A DNA stretch of 15,243 nucleotides from Dehalococcoidia bacterium UBA1141. GTDB taxonomy: Bacteria; Chloroflexota; Dehalococcoidia; Lucifugimonadales; UBA3495. Below the pieces are notes generated by a model. The model was given only the letters and a program-made list of their open reading frames with translations, searched no databases and had not been told where the DNA came from. A program made the translations under genes and the position numbers. Shown piece by piece: positions 13,788-15,243 of this stretch. The stretch spans positions 1 to 15,243 of the forward strand of contig DCAE01000103.1 in the NCBI GenBank assembly GCA_002311385.1, written 5' to 3'. The first letter of the stretch is position 1. The number at the start of each line of letters is the position of its first letter.

Positions 13788-15038
13788 TTAGACAAATCCC
13801 CGCAATTCGACGGCTCTAGCCACCCTCTCCACGGCAATGTCGAAGGCTGCTTCCCGATAAGTAGTTTTGTCCGCCAGCGACCGCCTGTTGATTGCTTGAA
13901 AAGCGGTGGACATCTTCTTGCGCAATTCCTGATTTACCCTATCCTCTTCCCATCGGAATTCCTGTAGGTTTTGCGACCACTCGAAATAAGAGACCACAAC
14001 TCCACCCGCATTGACCAGGATGTCCGGAAGCACCACGGTGCCGCGTTGGGCCAGGATGTCGTCCGCTTCCGGGGTCAAGGGATGATTGGCGGCTTCAAGA
14101 ATCCGAGAGGCCCTTACGTTTGGAGCGTTCTCCTCGGTTATAACGTTGTCTATCGCCGCAGGGATTAGCACATCACAGTCCAGTTCCAGCAGCTCAGAGT
14201 TGGTTATGAAATCGCCATTCGGCAATCCCGAAAGCCCCGACCCAGCCGGTCGGTTTTCGGTCATATGGGACAGCTTTAAGCCCTTGGCATTGTAGACTCC
14301 GCCCTCCAAATTGCTTATGGCCACCACCTTGTATCCCAGTTCGTCCACCAGCCGGGCTGTCCAAGAACCAACGTTCCCACACCCCTGCACCACCACCGTG
14401 GCATCCACGTGGCTCAACCGGAGGGCCTTGGCAGCTTCCTCCAGCAGGAACGATACTCCCCGACCGGTGGCTGCTTCCCGGCCAAGTGACCCGCCCATCT
14501 CCACCGGTTTTCCGGTGACAATGGCTGGAGTGTGGCCATGCAGTTGGCCGTAGGCGTCCATCATCCACGCCATAGTCTGAGCGTTGGTGCCCAAATCCGG
14601 CGCCGGAATGTCCCGGTTGGGAGCCAGAAGATGCTCTATGTTTAACGTATACCGGCGGGTGAGCCGGTTTAACTCACCATTGCTGAGGGACGACGGGTCG
14701 CACTGCACACTGCCTTTTGAGCCTCCAAATGGCAGGTCTAAAAGCGTCGTCTTCCAGGTCATGAGGGCGGCCAAAGCCCTCACTTCTTCCAAGTCCGCAT
14801 CAGGGTGAAACCGCACGCCGCCTTTATAAGGCCCCCTCGCCCCGTTGTGCTGCACTCGATACCCGGCAAACACCTCGATGCGTCCATCATCCATGCGCAC
14901 CGGAACTTGGACCTGAAGCTCCCGCCAGGGTTCCCTGAGCATCTGCCTGATACCTTGAGGCATTCCCAAACGGTCGGCGGCTCTATCGTATAGCAGGCTT
15001 ACTTGTTCAAAGGATATGGTCTTCTCTGCGACCAGCAT
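13788..15038 (-). CDS. gdhA: Glu/Leu/Phe/Val dehydrogenase
   Basis: A 416-residue amino-acid dehydrogenase that oxidatively deaminates an amino acid (most likely glutamate) with NAD(P). The substrate domain shows GPYKGGVRFH with Lys72, MTWK with Lys96, FGGSKGSV with catalytic Lys108, and PAPDLGT with Asp148. The Rossmann domain has VVQGCGNVG (216-224) and then AISNLEGG, where the usual acidic residue after the second strand is Asn243, so NADP use is possible. Two small deviations from the family are SKGS instead of AKGG and EAANHP (315-320) instead of EGANGP. Length matches bacterial glutamate dehydrogenases. AGGAGG lies 8 bases before ATG 15038. The exact amino-acid substrate is not proven. 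Confidence 0.92.
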   Translation of the reverse strand: MLVAEKTISFEQVSLLYDRAADRLGMPQGIRQMLREPWRELQVQVPVRMDDGRIEVFAGYRVQHNGARGPYKGGVRFHPDADLEEVRALAALMTWKTTLLDLPFGGSKGSVQCDPSSLSNGELNRLTRRYTLNIEHLLAPNRDIPAPDLGTNAQTMAWMMDAYGQLHGHTPAIVTGKPVEMGGSLGREAATGRGVSFLLEEAAKALRLSHVDATVVVQGCGNVGSWTARLVDELGYKVVAISNLEGGVYNAKGLKLSHMTENRPAGSGLSGLPNGDFITNSELLELDCDVLIPAAIDNVITEENAPNVRASRILEAANHPLTPEADDILAQRGTVVLPDILVNAGGVVVSYFEWSQNLQEFRWEEDRVNQELRKKMSTAFQAINRRSLADKTTYREAAFDIAVERVARAVELRGFV

Positions 15039-15243
15039 TCACCGTACCTCCTAGCGCCCTTGGGGCAATCGCGTGAGACCCCCCTAAGCCTAATGGCAAC
15101 GCTACATCCAGCATAAATGACCCAAATCTATATTCAAGTGTGCTGGCCCCGATGGGTATCCATGCAAGCATCACCCGTCACGGAGCACGTAGAAAAGAGC
15201 ATGAAAAAGCACCAATGCATGGGAAGAAACATTAGAAGACTAA

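Noticed and set aside
15152..15235. Short plus-strand frame MGIHASITRHGARRKEHE... near the window end
   Set aside because: It is 27 residues with no ribosome binding site or family match; the 205 bases after the dehydrogenase gene otherwise show nothing.

Overview
The window reads as chromosomal DNA of moderate GC content from an uncultured bacterium. It has strong purine-rich ribosome binding sites, lipoprotein signal peptides, many CoA and short-chain dehydrogenase enzymes, a selenoprotein of the UGSC type, and several families of dispersed intergenic palindromes. The mix recalls environmental Chloroflexota (Dehalococcoidia/SAR202-like), but this is inference from gene content only. No rRNA, tRNA, CRISPR array, transposase or phage gene was found.

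Layout. Positions 61-888 (-) encode an Asp/Glu-racemase superfamily enzyme of the maleate isomerase/arylmalonate decarboxylase group. Positions 889-1347 hold no intact gene, only a possible degraded reading frame. Next is a divergent pair: a crotonase-fold protein (1348-2196, -) lacking both usual catalytic glutamates, and a canonical thiolase (2351-3547, +). A plus-strand block follows: a six-bladed propeller with the active-site residues of peptidyl-hydroxyglycine amidating lyase (3726-4670), a MITE-like palindromic element (4678-4852), a conserved protein of unknown function with a TTG start (4885-5955), and a selenoprotein whose in-frame TGA at 6328-6330 lies in a U-G-S-C motif (6034-6576). 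A 22-bp inverted repeat separates this block from a convergent, frameshifted SARP/BTAD-type regulator (6674-7457, -).

Positions 7516-8356 (+) carry a 50-residue DUF1059-like protein and a SnoaL-like lipoprotein. An apparent three-gene minus-strand operon (9784 to 8457) encodes a TlpA-like thioredoxin lipoprotein, a four-helix CopD-like membrane protein and a Trm112-like zinc protein. Two tandem SDR paralogues (9975-10727 and 10827-11573, +) are about 70% identical by hand alignment. A gamma-glutamyltransferase-like Ntn hydrolase (11764-13506, -) and a Glu/Leu/Phe/Val dehydrogenase (13788-15038, -) end the window.

How the genes may work together. The left half looks catabolic: CoA-ester processing by the crotonase-fold protein and thiolase, carbon-acid chemistry by the racemase-like enzyme, and oxidoreductases. 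The right half handles amino acids: the gamma-glutamyl hydrolase could release glutamate, which the dehydrogenase could deaminate. The most distinctive content is the UGSC selenoprotein and its upstream partner, which look like one transcription unit and probably one redox system of unknown substrate. An annotation that treats TGA only as stop would cut the selenoprotein to 98 residues and lose its active-site half.
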